Positions 1-9,596 are shown, numbered from the stretch's first letter. The stretch: 40,495 nucleotides of DNA from an uncultured Mucilaginibacter sp. (GCF_946479965.1 NZ_CAMLHX010000036.1:1-40495), one strand, 5' to 3'. The notes: generated by a model not told the origin, from the letters alone. A program made the numbers and translations.

Positions 1-1081
1 TTTCTGTATAACCTACAGATGCTACTTCAGGGCTGCAGTATGTACAACCGGGGATGTTATTATAATCAAGTGGCTCGGGGTGATGACCTGCAATTTTTTC
101 AACGCAGATAATACCCTCTGCCGATGCTACGTGTGCCAATGCCTGGCCCTTTACAATATCGCCGATAGCGTAAACACCCTCAACGTTGGTTTTGTAAAAA
201 TCATCAACCAAAACTTTGCCTTTGTCGGTTTTAACGCCTGCTTCTTCCAGCCCTATGCCTTCAATATTGGTTGATATGCCAACTGCCGATAGCACAATGT
301 CTGCCTCTAACACTTCAGTACCCGCTGCAGTTTTAACATTTACTTTGCAAACCGCGCCGCTGCTATCAACAGATTCAACGTTTGAGCCGGTCATTATATT
401 AATGCCTTGTTTTTTAAGGATGCGGGCCAGTCCCTTTGAAACTTCTTCGTCCTCTAACGGAACAATGTTATCCAGATATTCAACAACGGTAACTTTGGTG
501 CCAATTGAGTTGTAGAAATAAGCAAACTCAATACCTATAGCGCCCGATCCCACCACGATCATTGATTTTGGTTGCTTAGGCAACACCATAGCCTGGCGAT
601 ATCCAATTACCTTGGTGCCGTCTTGTTTAAGGTTAGGCAGTTCGCGCGAGCGGCCGCCGGTGGCCAATATTATATGTTTGGCGCTATATTCTTTAACGCC
701 ATCATTCCCTTTTACTTCAACAACGCCCTTACCTTTAAGGCGGCCAAAACCTACCAATACGTCAATTTTGTTTTTCTTCATTAAAAACTGAACGCCTTTG
801 CTCATACCATCGGCTACGCCGCGGCTTCTTTTAATAACCGCTTCGAAATCTACCTCGCCCGGGTTGTTTATTTTGATGCCATAATCGGCGGCATGATTTA
901 TATATTCAAACACCTGCGCACTTTTTAATAAAGCTTTGGTGGGGATACAGCCCCAGTTTAGGCAAATGCCACCCAGAGATTCTTTTTCGACTACAGCGGT
1001 TTTTAAACCCAGTTGGGAGGCGCGTATAGCGGCTACATAACCACCCGGACCGGACCCTATTACAATTACATCGTAGTTCAT
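1..1081 (-). CDS. lpdA: Dihydrolipoamide dehydrogenase, C-terminus cut by window edge
   Basis: This is the E3 flavoenzyme of 2-oxoacid dehydrogenase complexes; it re-oxidises dihydrolipoyl groups using FAD and NAD+. Translated from the ATG at 1081-1079, it opens with MNYDVIVIGSGPGGYVAA, an FAD-binding Rossmann motif. Around residues 37-47 comes GGICLNWGCIPTK, with the redox-active CxxxxC pair that is the E3 hallmark. A second dinucleotide fold follows (VVGSGAIGIEFA), and near residue 310 there is the second FAD motif (GVYAIGD). About 360 codons are visible, ending at a sequence like CTYCSPEVASVGYTE. Family members are about 465 residues, so the C-terminal dimerisation domain with the His-Glu pair lies outside the window. 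It appears intact so far. Identity is secure; which complex it serves cannot be told from here. Confidence 0.95.
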   Translation of the reverse strand, partial: MNYDVIVIGSGPGGYVAAIRASQLGLKTAVVEKESLGGICLNWGCIPTKALLKSAQVFEYINHAADYGIKINNPGEVDFEAVIKRSRGVADGMSKGVQFLMKKNKIDVLVGFGRLKGKGVVEVKGNDGVKEYSAKHIILATGGRSRELPNLKQDGTKVIGYRQAMVLPKQPKSMIVVGSGAIGIEFAYFYNSIGTKVTVVEYLDNIVPLEDEEVSKGLARILKKQGINIMTGSNVESVDSSGAVCKVNVKTAAGTEVLEADIVLSAVGISTNIEGIGLEEAGVKTDKGKVLVDDFYKTNVEGVYAIGDIVKGQALAHVASAEGIICVEKIAGHHPEPLDYNNIPGCTYCSPEVASVGYTE

Positions 1082-1113
1082 ATCAGCGTATGTTCGTTTA
1101 AATTTTGGAAAGC

Positions 1114-1142
1114 CAAAGCTAACTAAAAGGCCTGAAAGCAAA
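1114..1142 (-). promoter_or_regulatory. Candidate lpdA promoter
   Basis: Read on the minus strand, TAGCTTTG (1121-1114) matches the Bacteroidota -7 consensus TAnnTTTG. A TTTG-like -33 element (1142-1139) lies 17 nt upstream of it, slightly short of the usual 19-21. The predicted transcript would have a leader of roughly 25-30 nt. Confidence 0.45.
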
Positions 1143-1431
1143 AAACACCTTCTATCTATTTATATCATAATATTATCATATATAAGCGGCTGTAAAATCT
1201 ACTATTTACATGGATTAACTAAATGTTAAAAATCTATATTTTGCTGCTATATTTTCATTATTTCAATCATATTTTTTGATGTGTTGTTAATTTTAGTATT
1301 AAATGTTGATAAAAACATAATAACATTTGGCATTAATTAACATGAATTTAATATAAGCAAAGGTTTATGTATCTATCTTTGTGCCGGTTTAGAATCCACA
1401 TTATTCACAGTTTAAAAAACAAAGAACAAGC
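1143..1431 (+). promoter_or_regulatory. AT-rich intergenic region with -7 box for the receptor gene
   Basis: This AT-rich stretch lies between the divergent lpdA and receptor genes. TATCTTTG at 1374-1381 is a perfect TAnnTTTG box about 50 nt before the receptor ATG. I found no good TTG element 19-21 nt upstream of it, so the promoter may be factor-dependent. The bases just before the ATG are A-rich, as usual in Bacteroidota. I see no gene or RNA in the rest. Confidence 0.45.
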
Positions 1432-4400
1432 ATGAGAAAGTATTTACTTTTATTAGTTATGGCTGTTTTTACTACTGCTGCCGCACTTGCGCAGGTTACT
1501 ACCAGTAGTATAACAGGTACAGTTAAAGACGCCAAGGGTCTTGCTTTGCCTGGTGCCACAATCAAAGCTACGCATGAACCATCCGGCACTGTTTATGCAG
1601 TTGCTACCAACTCAGATGGCTATTACAACATCCCCGGCATGCGCGTAGGCGGGCCTTACACTGTTGAAGTTACTTTCATCAGCTATTCCAAACAAAGTTA
1701 TAGTGGTATTACACTGCAACTCGGTCAGTCTTATCTTTTAAATGCTGAGCTTGCCGAAGCCGGTACCGAATTAAAAACAGTTAACATTACCGGCGCTAAA
1801 AAAAGAATTGTAACTGCTAAGCTGGGCGCCAGCACCAACGTTAACCGTGCCCAATTGGCTACGTTGCCAACGTTTTCTCGTAGCATTACAGATTTTACCC
1901 GTTTAACTCCGCAAGCTAACGGAGGAACCGGTTTCGCTGGTCGCGATGCTCGTTTTAACAGTGTAACGGTTGACGGCGCTAACCTTAATAACACTTTTGG
2001 TACCTCCAGCGATTTATTGCCTGGTGGTGGTGCACAACCGGTTTCAATTGAAGCTTATGACGAGATCTCGGTTAACATTGCTCCATTTGACGTTCGTCAG
2101 TCGGGCTTTACAGGTGCAGGTATTTATGCGACTACCAAAAGTGGTACCAATACTTTCCATGGCTCTGCTTATGGTTTCTACAGAAACCAGTCATTCAACG
2201 GTACGCGTATTGGCGACAATGACCTTAGCCTTCAAAATGCTAAATCAACTTCTAAAACTTACGGCTTCACTTTAGGCGGCCCAATAATTAAAAACAAATT
2301 GTTCTTTTTTGCTAACTACGAGAAAGAAGTTTCTACCACCCCCGGCATTAACTTTTCGCCAAAAGGTGGTTCAGGTTTAGGTACTGTAGCAGCTACTACA
2401 GTTGGCGATCTTCAAAAAGTTTCTGATTACTTAAAAAGTAAGTTCGGTTATGAAACCGGTGGTTACGATAACTTCCCTGCTTTTCAACCAAAAAATACGA
2501 AAGCTTTAATCCGTTTTGATTATAACATTAACGATAAAAACAAGCTGACAGTTAAGTATAGCTATTTAAAAGCAACAAGCGATCAGACAGTAAACAACTC
2601 AAGCACGCCAAATAATGCCGCTTACAGTGTTACCGGCGCTAACGGCTCGCCTCTTTCTCGTGCCAGCGGTGGTTTGGTTAATAACCGTTATAGCAACAGA
2701 TCTATTGCTTTTGAGAACTCTAACTACGGCTTTTTAAACAAAGTACACACCGGTACTGTCGAGTTGAACAGCACTATCAACCCTAAGATGTCAAACCAGT
2801 TACTGGTAACTTTTAAAAAGTACGGTAACCCACGTACTACCAAAGGCGAAACTTTTCCAACTATTGATATTTATAATGGTGCGGGTGATAACTACATTAC
2901 CGCGGGTTCTGACCCATACACCAAATACAACGACGTAATTGATAACACAACCACTTTGTATGATAACTTTACCTATTATGCCGGTAAACACACTTTAACA
3001 GGTGGTATTAGCTATGAGTATCAAAAAGTAGGTAACGCCTTTATGCCGGGCGCTGCAGGCTCATATATCTACAATAGCCTTGACGATTTTTTAACTGACA
3101 AAGCGCCGGTACAGTTTACTTATAACTACTCATTGCTTCCCGGTCAGGATAAGGTGTTCTCTGCTAACCTTCGTATAGGTACTATCAGCCTTTACGCTCA
3201 GGATGAGTATAACGTAAGCCCTAACTTTAAGTTCACTTACGGTTTACGGGCAGATAAATCTATCTACCTTGAAAATCCTGTTGAAAACCCTCAGTTAACT
3301 GCGCTGCAATTCCCTGATCCAAATTCAAACACAGGCGCTTTAATGAGCTATAACTCGGGCGTGTGGCCAAAATCAAGCTGGATGCTTTCTCCACGCATAG
3401 GTTTCCGTGCAAGCTTCCTTGACGACAAATCTTTAGTAGTACGTGGTGGTATGGGTATATTTAGCGGACGTGTCCCTTATGTATTCTTAACTAACATACC
3501 TTCTAATAGCGGTATGTATAACTTTGGCGGTGTAGCTACTACATCTCAGCTTGCTAACATAAAATTAGTAAAAGACCCAAGCACTTATGCCAGCCTGTTC
3601 CCGCAATCAGCAGGTACAGCTTACCAATCTGCCAGCGTAGTGATTGACAAGAATTTTAAATTCCCTCAGGTATTCCGTGTAAACTTAGGTATTGATAAAA
3701 ACCTGGGTAACGGTTACAGTGCAACTATTGAAGCGTTATACACCAAAGACATTAACGCGGTACGTATGCGCAACGTAAACTTGAAAAACCCAACCGGAAC
3801 TATACAGGAAGGCGAATACACACGTGCGCGTTATGTAGGTACAGGTACTGCCACCACTGCAGCCGGCTTTACCAGCGTAGGTGTAACAACACAAGATCGT
3901 AACATCTATCCAAACAACCCTGCTCTGTCTGTGATCGCGTTAGAAAACACTAACAAAGGTTACGCAGCCTCTTTAACTGCACAGTTAACTAAATCATTTG
4001 ACAGCGGTTTCAACGCATCGGTAGCGTATACTTATACTGTAGCTAAAGAAGCTTTTTCAACTGTAGGTACTACAGCAACTAACGTTTGGACCTCAACCCC
4101 TAATGTTGGCACTTCAAATGATGTAGAATTGGGTAACACAGCGTTTGTGGTTCCTCACCGTGTTATCGGTTCGGTGTCGTACAAATTCAATTACCTTGAT
4201 CATGGTGCAACCTCAATTGGCTTATTCTACCAGGGGTCGGCTCAGCTATCTACCAACGGTGGATATAGCTACACCATTCAGGGCGATTTGAACGGTGATG
4301 GTAACGCATCAACAGATTTGATGTATATCCCAAACAGGGCCAGCGAAATTACCTTTCTGCCTTATACAGCAACTGTTAATGGTGTAGCATATACCTACTC

Positions 4401-4806
4401 GTCTCAGCAACAATCTGCAGCGTTTGAGCAATTTGTAAACAATACACCCTACCTAAAAGAGCGCAGAGGTAAATATGCAGAAAGAAATGGTGCTTACTAC
4501 CCATGGTATAACCGTATAGATGCAGATATTAAACAAGAGTTCTATATCATGTCGGGCGGTATGAAACATACTTTACAGATCAGTGCTACCATCATCAACC
4601 TACCTAACTTGTTAAACAATACCTGGGGTATTCAAAAACAAGCTACTACCATGCAGCCTTTGGCGCTTGTTGGTGTTGATGCAAACGGTAACGCCGCTTA
4701 TAACATGCGTCAGTTAAACGGATCGCTGATCAATACTCCGTTCCAAAATGTTAATACTACAGGTACAACCTGGAGTGCGTTATTAGGCGCGAGATATAGC
4801 TTCTAA
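1432..4806 (+). CDS. TonB-dependent receptor, Oar-like, with carboxypeptidase-regulatory-like N-terminal domain
   Basis: A 1124-residue outer-membrane beta-barrel transporter. A signal peptide (MRKYLLLLVMAVFTTAAALAQ) precedes a carboxypeptidase-regulatory-like beta-sandwich at about 25-105 (SITGTVKDAKGLALPGATI, then DGYYNIPGMRVGGPYTVEV). A TonB plug domain follows at about 115-240 (FTRLTPQANGG, FAGRDARFNSVTVDGA), then a long aromatic- and glycine-rich barrel ending in ARYSF with a terminal Phe. The lack of SusC hallmarks, the length and the plug sequence fit the Oar/OmpA-related receptor family rather than SusC. The substrate is unknown. No SusD-like gene follows; instead a small lipoprotein starts 39 nt downstream and shares the terminator at 5416-5460, so the two are probably one operon. 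Energy would come from a TonB such as that at 15677-16501. Confidence 0.9.
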   Translation: MRKYLLLLVMAVFTTAAALAQVTTSSITGTVKDAKGLALPGATIKATHEPSGTVYAVATNSDGYYNIPGMRVGGPYTVEVTFISYSKQSYSGITLQLGQSYLLNAELAEAGTELKTVNITGAKKRIVTAKLGASTNVNRAQLATLPTFSRSITDFTRLTPQANGGTGFAGRDARFNSVTVDGANLNNTFGTSSDLLPGGGAQPVSIEAYDEISVNIAPFDVRQSGFTGAGIYATTKSGTNTFHGSAYGFYRNQSFNGTRIGDNDLSLQNAKSTSKTYGFTLGGPIIKNKLFFFANYEKEVSTTPGINFSPKGGSGLGTVAATTVGDLQKVSDYLKSKFGYETGGYDNFPAFQPKNTKALIRFDYNINDKNKLTVKYSYLKATSDQTVNNSSTPNNAAYSVTGANGSPLSRASGGLVNNRYSNRSIAFENSNYGFLNKVHTGTVELNSTINPKMSNQLLVTFKKYGNPRTTKGETFPTIDIYNGAGDNYITAGSDPYTKYNDVIDNTTTLYDNFTYYAGKHTLTGGISYEYQKVGNAFMPGAAGSYIYNSLDDFLTDKAPVQFTYNYSLLPGQDKVFSANLRIGTISLYAQDEYNVSPNFKFTYGLRADKSIYLENPVENPQLTALQFPDPNSNTGALMSYNSGVWPKSSWMLSPRIGFRASFLDDKSLVVRGGMGIFSGRVPYVFLTNIPSNSGMYNFGGVATTSQLANIKLVKDPSTYASLFPQSAGTAYQSASVVIDKNFKFPQVFRVNLGIDKNLGNGYSATIEALYTKDINAVRMRNVNLKNPTGTIQEGEYTRARYVGTGTATTAAGFTSVGVTTQDRNIYPNNPALSVIALENTNKGYAASLTAQLTKSFDSGFNASVAYTYTVAKEAFSTVGTTATNVWTSTPNVGTSNDVELGNTAFVVPHRVIGSVSYKFNYLDHGATSIGLFYQGSAQLSTNGGYSYTIQGDLNGDGNASTDLMYIPNRASEITFLPYTATVNGVAYTYSSQQQSAAFEQFVNNTPYLKERRGKYAERNGAYYPWYNRIDADIKQEFYIMSGGMKHTLQISATIINLPNLLNNTWGIQKQATTMQPLALVGVDANGNAAYNMRQLNGSLINTPFQNVNTTGTTWSALLGARYSF

Positions 4807-4845
4807 TCATAAGTGTATAATTGTAAAACAATAAAAGAAACGAAA

Positions 4846-5400
4846 ATGAAAAAATATATAACCATCGTTTTTATGGCACTCATGACATCAGTGATGTTCT
4901 CGTGCAAAAAAGATGCTGACGTTGCCGGAACCGAAGCAAAGCTTCCTGCAATTCAATTAAGCAGCCTTGGATACAACCAACTTAGTCCGTTTACCATTGC
5001 AGCTGTTAGCGCCACGCCTACAACACCGGCTACTGTAGCTACCATCCTGCAGGTTTATTTTGGTGCTACTACTACTAACAAAAACCCGGGAAAATTCACA
5101 CTGGAGTTTTTTGAGGGTACATCTATTTCAGGAACAGCTGTACCCGTAAAAACGGTAACTTTCAGCACGTGGAATGGTAAAGATGACACCTCTGTAGGTA
5201 CTACTACCAACCATACTATAACTTACACTTTACAGCCTACTACTTACCAAAACACCAAGGTTTATGGTGGTAATATGCTGATAAAGTTAGGGCTGCTTGG
5301 TTTAACCGCAGGCAAAACCTATTCAGTTAGAGCTACTGCTTACACTGATGATGGTAAAACATCTGTATTATCACAAACTTCATTCTTTAAAACTATATAA
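4846..5400 (+). CDS. Small predicted lipoprotein, partner of the receptor
   Basis: A 184-residue protein of no family I recognise. The chosen start (ATG at 4846) gives a classic lipoprotein signal, MKKYITIVFMALMTSVMFSC, with the lipidated Cys at residue 20 followed by KKD; an upstream GTG at 4813 would only prepend 11 polar residues to that signal. The mature part is Thr/Ser-rich and probably all-beta, with segments such as TILQVYFGATTTNKNPGKF and GKTYSVRATAYTDDGKT that resemble Ig/fibronectin-like folds. It lies 39 nt behind the TonB-dependent receptor and ends just before a strong terminator, so it is probably a surface or periplasmic accessory of that receptor. That role is inferred from position only. 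Confidence 0.75.
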   Translation: MKKYITIVFMALMTSVMFSCKKDADVAGTEAKLPAIQLSSLGYNQLSPFTIAAVSATPTTPATVATILQVYFGATTTNKNPGKFTLEFFEGTSISGTAVPVKTVTFSTWNGKDDTSVGTTTNHTITYTLQPTTYQNTKVYGGNMLIKLGLLGLTAGKTYSVRATAYTDDGKTSVLSQTSFFKTI

Positions 5401-5415
5401 GGTTTATAAAGGGAT

Positions 5416-5460
5416 AAAAATAAAACCCCCGGTGCAACGCGCATCGGGGGTTTTATTTTT
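5416..5460 (+). terminator. Strong bidirectional rho-independent terminator
   Basis: A 20-base-pair stem (5416-5435 with 5441-5460) contains a CCCCCG/CGGGGG core and one G-T pair, with loop AACGC. An A-tract on one side and a T-tract on the other make it work in both directions. It closes the receptor-lipoprotein operon. Confidence 0.9.
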
Positions 5461-5534
5461 AGGTTTATGTTGTTGCATACTATATATTATAATTGTTATT
5501 ACATAACCCATTTATTTTCAGGTGTTTAATTAAA

Positions 5535-5689
5535 AAAACGTGAAGATAGTATTATAAAACGTGAAGATATTGGTGTTGCAAAGTGTTCACGTTTAAACAT
5601 TTAATATCCTTAAGATATTAATAATCAGATACGTGCAAAAAAGAGTGTTGCAAGTGTTGCAAAGTGTTGTATATATTTCTGCAACACCA
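5535..5689. repeat. Intergenic cluster of repeated short words around an ATATTAATAATCAGA core (cluster A)
   Basis: The gene-free stretch 5461-5718 lies between the terminator and the purM stop. It contains AAAACGTGAAGATA twice (5535-5548 and 5556-5569), the inverted form TTCACGTTT at 5586-5594, and GTGTTGCAAAGTGTT twice (5573-5587 and 5654-5668) plus partial copies. An inverted copy, TGCAACAC, lies near 5680. In the middle is the inverted repeat TTAATATC/GATATTAA (5601-5621) running into ATATTAATAATCAGA (5615-5629). That 15-mer recurs identically at 19755-19769. I find no coding frame here. Confidence 0.7.
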
Positions 5690-5718
5690 CCTTAACGGTT
5701 AATAAAGTAGGTGTAACC

Positions 5719-6900
5719 TTAATTGTAAACAAACTCCCCAAACTCAGATGTAACCGTTACCTGCTTTTTATCCGCAGCCTCAACGCGACCGATGATCTGC
5801 GCGTCGATACCAAAGCTTTTTGATATAGCGATCAGGTCATCAGCAATATCAGCGGAAACGTAGAGCTCCATACGGTGGCCCATATTAAACACCTTGTACA
5901 TTTCCTGCCAGCTGGTTTGTGATTCTTCCTGTATCAGCTTAAACAACGGCGGAATAGGGAAGAGGTTATCTTTTACAATATGCAACCCCTCAACAAAATG
6001 AAGCACCTTGGTTTGGGCACCGCCGCTGCAATGCACCATGCCATGTATCTGGCTGCGGTATCCGTCAAGTATCTGTTTTATAACCGGCGCGTAGGTACGG
6101 GTAGGGGATAGAACCAGTTTACCGGCTGTAATGGTTTGCCCGTTGCCAATATATATCAGGTCTGTAAGTTGTTTACTGCCTGAGAAGATCAGATCATACG
6201 GCACTGCCGGATCATAAGCTTCAGGGTATTTATTGGCGATGCTCTTATTAAACACATCATGACGTGCAGAGGTCAGTCCGTTTGAGCCCATACCGCCGTT
6301 ATATTCTTTTTCGTAATTAGCTTGCCCATACGATGCCATCCCCACAATAACATCACCCGCCTGAATGGTATGGTTGCTGATCACCTTGCTGCGTTTCATG
6401 CGGCAGGTTACAGTCGAGTCTACTATTATAGTACGCACCAGGTCGCCCACATCAGCGGTTTCGCCGCCTGTTGAGTAAATACCAATTCCCGCTTCGCGCA
6501 GTTCAGTTAGTATTTCTTCGGTGCCGTTAATTATAGCGGCTATAACCTCGCCCGGAATCAGATTTTTGTTTCTGCCGATGGTGGATGATAGTAAGATGTT
6601 ATCGATAGCGCCCACACAAAGCAGGTCGTCAAGGTTCATTATTATAGCATCCTGCGCAATGCCTCTCCAAACAGAAATGTCGCCGGTTTCGCGCCAGTAG
6701 GTGTACGCTAATGATGATTTTGTTCCCGCGCCATCGGCATGCATAATATTGCAAAACTGCTCATCGCCGGTTAAAATGTCCGGTACAATTTTGCAAAACG
6801 CCTGCGGATACAGGCCCTTATCAATGTTTTTTATAGCGTTGTGTACATCATCCTTAGAGGCCGAGACGCCCCTTTGATCATATCTTTGCGAAGAAGTCAT
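5719..6900 (-). CDS. purM: Phosphoribosylformylglycinamidine cyclo-ligase (AIR synthetase)
   Basis: Fifth step of purine synthesis: ATP-dependent ring closure of FGAM to AIR in the cytoplasm. The 393-residue protein begins MTSSQRYDQRGVSASKDDVH and carries the glycine-rich PurM-family segment HADGAGTKSSLAYTYW near residue 55, followed by MNLDDLLCVGA, GGETADVGDLVRTI and GMASYGQANYEKEYNGGMGSNG. The C-terminal AIRS half contains VHCSGGAQTK and FNMGHRMELYV. It is longer than the roughly 345 residues of E. coli PurM, which I take as normal for the Bacteroidota form. I chose ATG 6900 over a TTG two codons upstream because that TTG lies inside the -7 box at 6904-6911. It is monocistronic and divergent from the ClC gene. 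The other purine gene here, purL, lies 10 kb away on the other strand. Confidence 0.95.
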   Translation of the reverse strand: MTSSQRYDQRGVSASKDDVHNAIKNIDKGLYPQAFCKIVPDILTGDEQFCNIMHADGAGTKSSLAYTYWRETGDISVWRGIAQDAIIMNLDDLLCVGAIDNILLSSTIGRNKNLIPGEVIAAIINGTEEILTELREAGIGIYSTGGETADVGDLVRTIIVDSTVTCRMKRSKVISNHTIQAGDVIVGMASYGQANYEKEYNGGMGSNGLTSARHDVFNKSIANKYPEAYDPAVPYDLIFSGSKQLTDLIYIGNGQTITAGKLVLSPTRTYAPVIKQILDGYRSQIHGMVHCSGGAQTKVLHFVEGLHIVKDNLFPIPPLFKLIQEESQTSWQEMYKVFNMGHRMELYVSADIADDLIAISKSFGIDAQIIGRVEAADKKQVTVTSEFGEFVYN

Positions 6901-6903
6901 GGG

Positions 6904-6953
6904 CAAATATACTGCTTAAAACTAGTTTGCACAGCCAAAAATACTTAGTTTTG
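6904..6953. promoter_or_regulatory. Divergent -7 boxes for purM and the ClC gene
   Basis: On the minus strand TATATTTG (6911-6904) ends 3 nt before the purM ATG. On the plus strand TAGTTTTG (6946-6953) ends 8 nt before the ClC ATG. Both match TAnnTTTG exactly. The -33 candidates are poorly spaced: TTTG at 6926-6929, 16 nt from the ClC box, and CAA at 6936-6938 (minus-strand TTG), 24 nt from the purM box. Transcription would start at or almost at the start codons. Confidence 0.5.
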
Positions 6954-6961
6954 CAATTCCT

Positions 6962-8374
6962 ATGGTTCTTCCCGTCATTGTTAAGAAAAGCAGCGCTGTT
7001 GTTAGAGGGCATTTAAAAGCCGCGTACGATAGAGTAAACAACAGGCAATTTAAAAGAAACTTACTGCAGGCCATCCCATTTTGGATAGCATCAGTAATAA
7101 CCGGCTTGATAGCGGTCGTATATGCAAAATTGTTTCTATTAGCCGAAGGCGTAACCCACTTCATATTTAAGTATAATGCCCGGCTGATATTCATTTTAAC
7201 ACCGGTCTGTTTTGTAGTGGCTTGGTGGCTGGTAAAAAAATACGCTCCTTACGCACGTGGCAGCGGTATACCACAGGTGGCTGCAGCGCTTGAAATAACC
7301 AACCCAAACAATGAAAAAGCTGTTGACAAGCTGCTAAGCGTTCGCATAATAATTGTCAAGGTTTTTTCAAGCCTGATAATGGCCGTGGGCGGCGCGGCCA
7401 TAGGTCGCGAAGGGCCAACCATACAAATAGCTGCTACCGTTTTCCGCAAGGTAAATGACGTTTTACCTGCCTGGTGGCCAAAAATTGCCAAAAGCAATGT
7501 TATAGTAGCCGGTGCCGCTGCAGGTTTAGCCGCCGCATTCAATACGCCGCTCGGTGGGATAGTTTTTGCTATTGAAGAACTTACTAAAACGCACTTCAGT
7601 TATTTTAAAACCGCCATATTCTCATCCGTTATTATTGCCGGTTTAACCGCGCAGGGAATGGTAGGCCCCTATCTTTATTTAGGTTATCCAAAAATTGGCG
7701 ACTTGTCTGCACTGGTTTTTGTGGTTGTTATTTTAGTTGCTGTACTAGCGGGTTTAGCCGGGAGTGTTATGGGAAAAATTATACTTGGGCTATTTAAATG
7801 GAAAAAGAGGTTAAAGTTTAACTATCAACTGGCTTTATACGCGGCGGTATGCGCTGTAATTTTTGCCGGTCTGGCTTTTTTTATTGATGCCGGTATATTG
7901 GGGTCGGGAAAAGATCTTATGGTGCGTACGTTGTTTGAAAGTGATAAGCATGTAACGTGGTATACACCCTTGCTCCGAATTATTGGTCCTGTTCTTTCGT
8001 TTACCGCAGGTGGGGCAGGAGGTATCTTCGCGCCGGCCCTGAGCGCGGGTGCGGGCATTGGCGCTCAGGTATCCGACTGGTTCAGTTTAGGTGAATCTGA
8101 CACCAATATGCTGGTGCTTGCCGGTATGGTTGGCTTTCTTACCGGTATAACCCGTTCACCCTTTACTTCGGCCATACTGGTGCTTGAGATGACGGACAGG
8201 CACAATGTGATATTCCATTTGATACTGGCAGGCATGGTAGCAAGCCTGGCTGCATTGCTGGTAGATAAGCATTCTTTTTATGATCATATGAAAAACCAAT
8301 ATATCCGTGAGCTGGCCGAAGATAACAAGATCATTAAAGACAAACGGGATATGGAAACAGAGCCTTTACAATAG
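6962..8374 (+). CDS. ClC-family chloride transporter
   Basis: A 470-residue polytopic membrane protein of the ClC family. The three selectivity-filter signatures are present: GSGIPQV at 100-106 (Ser, typical of chloride rather than nitrate preference), GREGPT at 148-153 with the gating glutamate E150, and GGIFAPAL at 353-360. The helix after AAAFNTPLGGI carries IEEL (E205-E206), so the internal 'proton glutamate' position of ClC antiporters seems to be kept, which favours 2Cl-/H+ exchange; this rests on motif alignment by eye. The protein ends shortly after the last membrane helix with a short charged tail and no CBS domains. It is transcribed away from purM with almost no leader and converges on chrA, with only 6 nt between the stops. 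Confidence 0.93.
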   Translation: MVLPVIVKKSSAVVRGHLKAAYDRVNNRQFKRNLLQAIPFWIASVITGLIAVVYAKLFLLAEGVTHFIFKYNARLIFILTPVCFVVAWWLVKKYAPYARGSGIPQVAAALEITNPNNEKAVDKLLSVRIIIVKVFSSLIMAVGGAAIGREGPTIQIAATVFRKVNDVLPAWWPKIAKSNVIVAGAAAGLAAAFNTPLGGIVFAIEELTKTHFSYFKTAIFSSVIIAGLTAQGMVGPYLYLGYPKIGDLSALVFVVVILVAVLAGLAGSVMGKIILGLFKWKKRLKFNYQLALYAAVCAVIFAGLAFFIDAGILGSGKDLMVRTLFESDKHVTWYTPLLRIIGPVLSFTAGGAGGIFAPALSAGAGIGAQVSDWFSLGESDTNMLVLAGMVGFLTGITRSPFTSAILVLEMTDRHNVIFHLILAGMVASLAALLVDKHSFYDHMKNQYIRELAEDNKIIKDKRDMETEPLQ

Positions 8375-8380
8375 CTGCTT

Positions 8381-9553
8381 TTATGATAGCTTTATTATCA
8401 ATCCAATAACGGCGGCAATTAATATTACGTAAGGCTCCTGTAGTTTCTTTATGTAGATTAGAGCAACTATAGTTACAATAGCAATTATGGCGGTAACTAT
8501 ATCAACGATAGAACGCGTTGCAATTACAATTACCGACCCTACCAATGCACCTACCACCGCTGCGGTTATACCCTCAACAAAAGCCTTTATACTTGTGTTT
8601 TTAGCTATCTTTTTAAAAGATGGTGCAAGGGCGACGGTAAATAAGTAACAAGGTAAAAATGTCGCCAAAGCAGCTACGCAGGCTCCCGGAAAGCCCGCAA
8701 CAAGGTATCCTATAAATGCCACGGTAATTACAACCGGACCCGGCGAGATCATGGCTACTGCTACAGCATCAACAAACTGATGCTCGTTTAACCAGCCGTA
8801 TTCGGTAACAACGCCGCCATGTAAAAAAGGGACAATTGCCAATCCGCTGCCAAAAACAAAAGCGCCTGCTTTTAAGAAAAACAAGGCAATTTCCTGTAAA
8901 ATACCTGGTTTATAATCCCAAAATCCTAAACCTGTTAAAATAATGCCCGGTGCAGCAACTGGTTTTTTAAGCCAGGCGGGCGGGGCCTTTACCAGCATAT
9001 AAATTAAACCGCAAATAATAAAAAGTAATATTTCTTCCCTTTGTGTAACTACAGTAATAATTACAGCCATCAGATAAAATAACCACAATAACCATTTGGA
9101 TCTGAACGCAGCAACTTCCAATTTCCCTACAGATTTTATGGTGAGTTTATAGGCGCTAAGCGATATTATGCCAATAACGGCCGCACCCACACCATAAAAT
9201 ACAGCCTGCATCCACGCCAGGCCGCCGTACATTTGATAAGCGACGCCCAGCAATACCACCATAATAAATGATGGTATAACAAAAGCAAGGCCTGTAAGCG
9301 TAGCGCCAATAAGCCCGTGATTTAAAAACCCTATATAAATGCCTAATTGCGCCGCCAGCGGACCGGGTGCCAGCTGAGCCAATGCAAGGCCTTCTTTATA
9401 TTCTTCCTCGGTTAGCCATTTTTTATTTTCAACCAGGTCGCGGTGCATGTAACCCACAAGGGCTACTGGTCCGCCAAAGCCCCAGGTACCGAGTTTTAAA
9501 AAATACAAGGTGATATTGGCAAGGGAATATTTTATTGCAGTGCTGTTGCTCAT
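8381..9553 (-). CDS. chrA: Chromate transporter ChrA (long, two-domain form)
   Basis: An inner-membrane CHR-family protein that exports chromate. The 390 residues contain two homologous halves. The N-terminal half has LGTWGFGGPVALVGYM and LAQLAPGPLAAQLGIYIG. The C-terminal half has FLKAGAFVFGSGLAIVPFL and AMISPGPVVITVAFIGY. The paired (F)GGP / APGP and FGSG / SPGP motifs are diagnostic of the long-chain CHR family. About ten to eleven hydrophobic segments can be counted. It starts 43 nt after the ChrB-AraC fusion gene on the same strand and is very likely co-transcribed with it, so control by chromate through that protein is a reasonable inference. The stop lies 6 nt from that of the convergent ClC gene and no separate terminator hairpin is visible. 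Confidence 0.93.
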   Translation of the reverse strand: MSNSTAIKYSLANITLYFLKLGTWGFGGPVALVGYMHRDLVENKKWLTEEEYKEGLALAQLAPGPLAAQLGIYIGFLNHGLIGATLTGLAFVIPSFIMVVLLGVAYQMYGGLAWMQAVFYGVGAAVIGIISLSAYKLTIKSVGKLEVAAFRSKWLLWLFYLMAVIITVVTQREEILLFIICGLIYMLVKAPPAWLKKPVAAPGIILTGLGFWDYKPGILQEIALFFLKAGAFVFGSGLAIVPFLHGGVVTEYGWLNEHQFVDAVAVAMISPGPVVITVAFIGYLVAGFPGACVAALATFLPCYLFTVALAPSFKKIAKNTSIKAFVEGITAAVVGALVGSVIVIATRSIVDIVTAIIAIVTIVALIYIKKLQEPYVILIAAVIGLIIKLS

Positions 9554-9596
9554 TGTGCAATAGTAAGTAAGCGCGGCTTAAGCAAATAGAATAAAT

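Noticed and set aside
1432..5400. SusC/SusD polysaccharide utilisation pair
   Set aside because: The receptor lacks SusC-type features and looks like Oar. The following lipoprotein is 184 residues, far shorter than SusD and without its helical repeats. No glycoside hydrolases or sensor are nearby.
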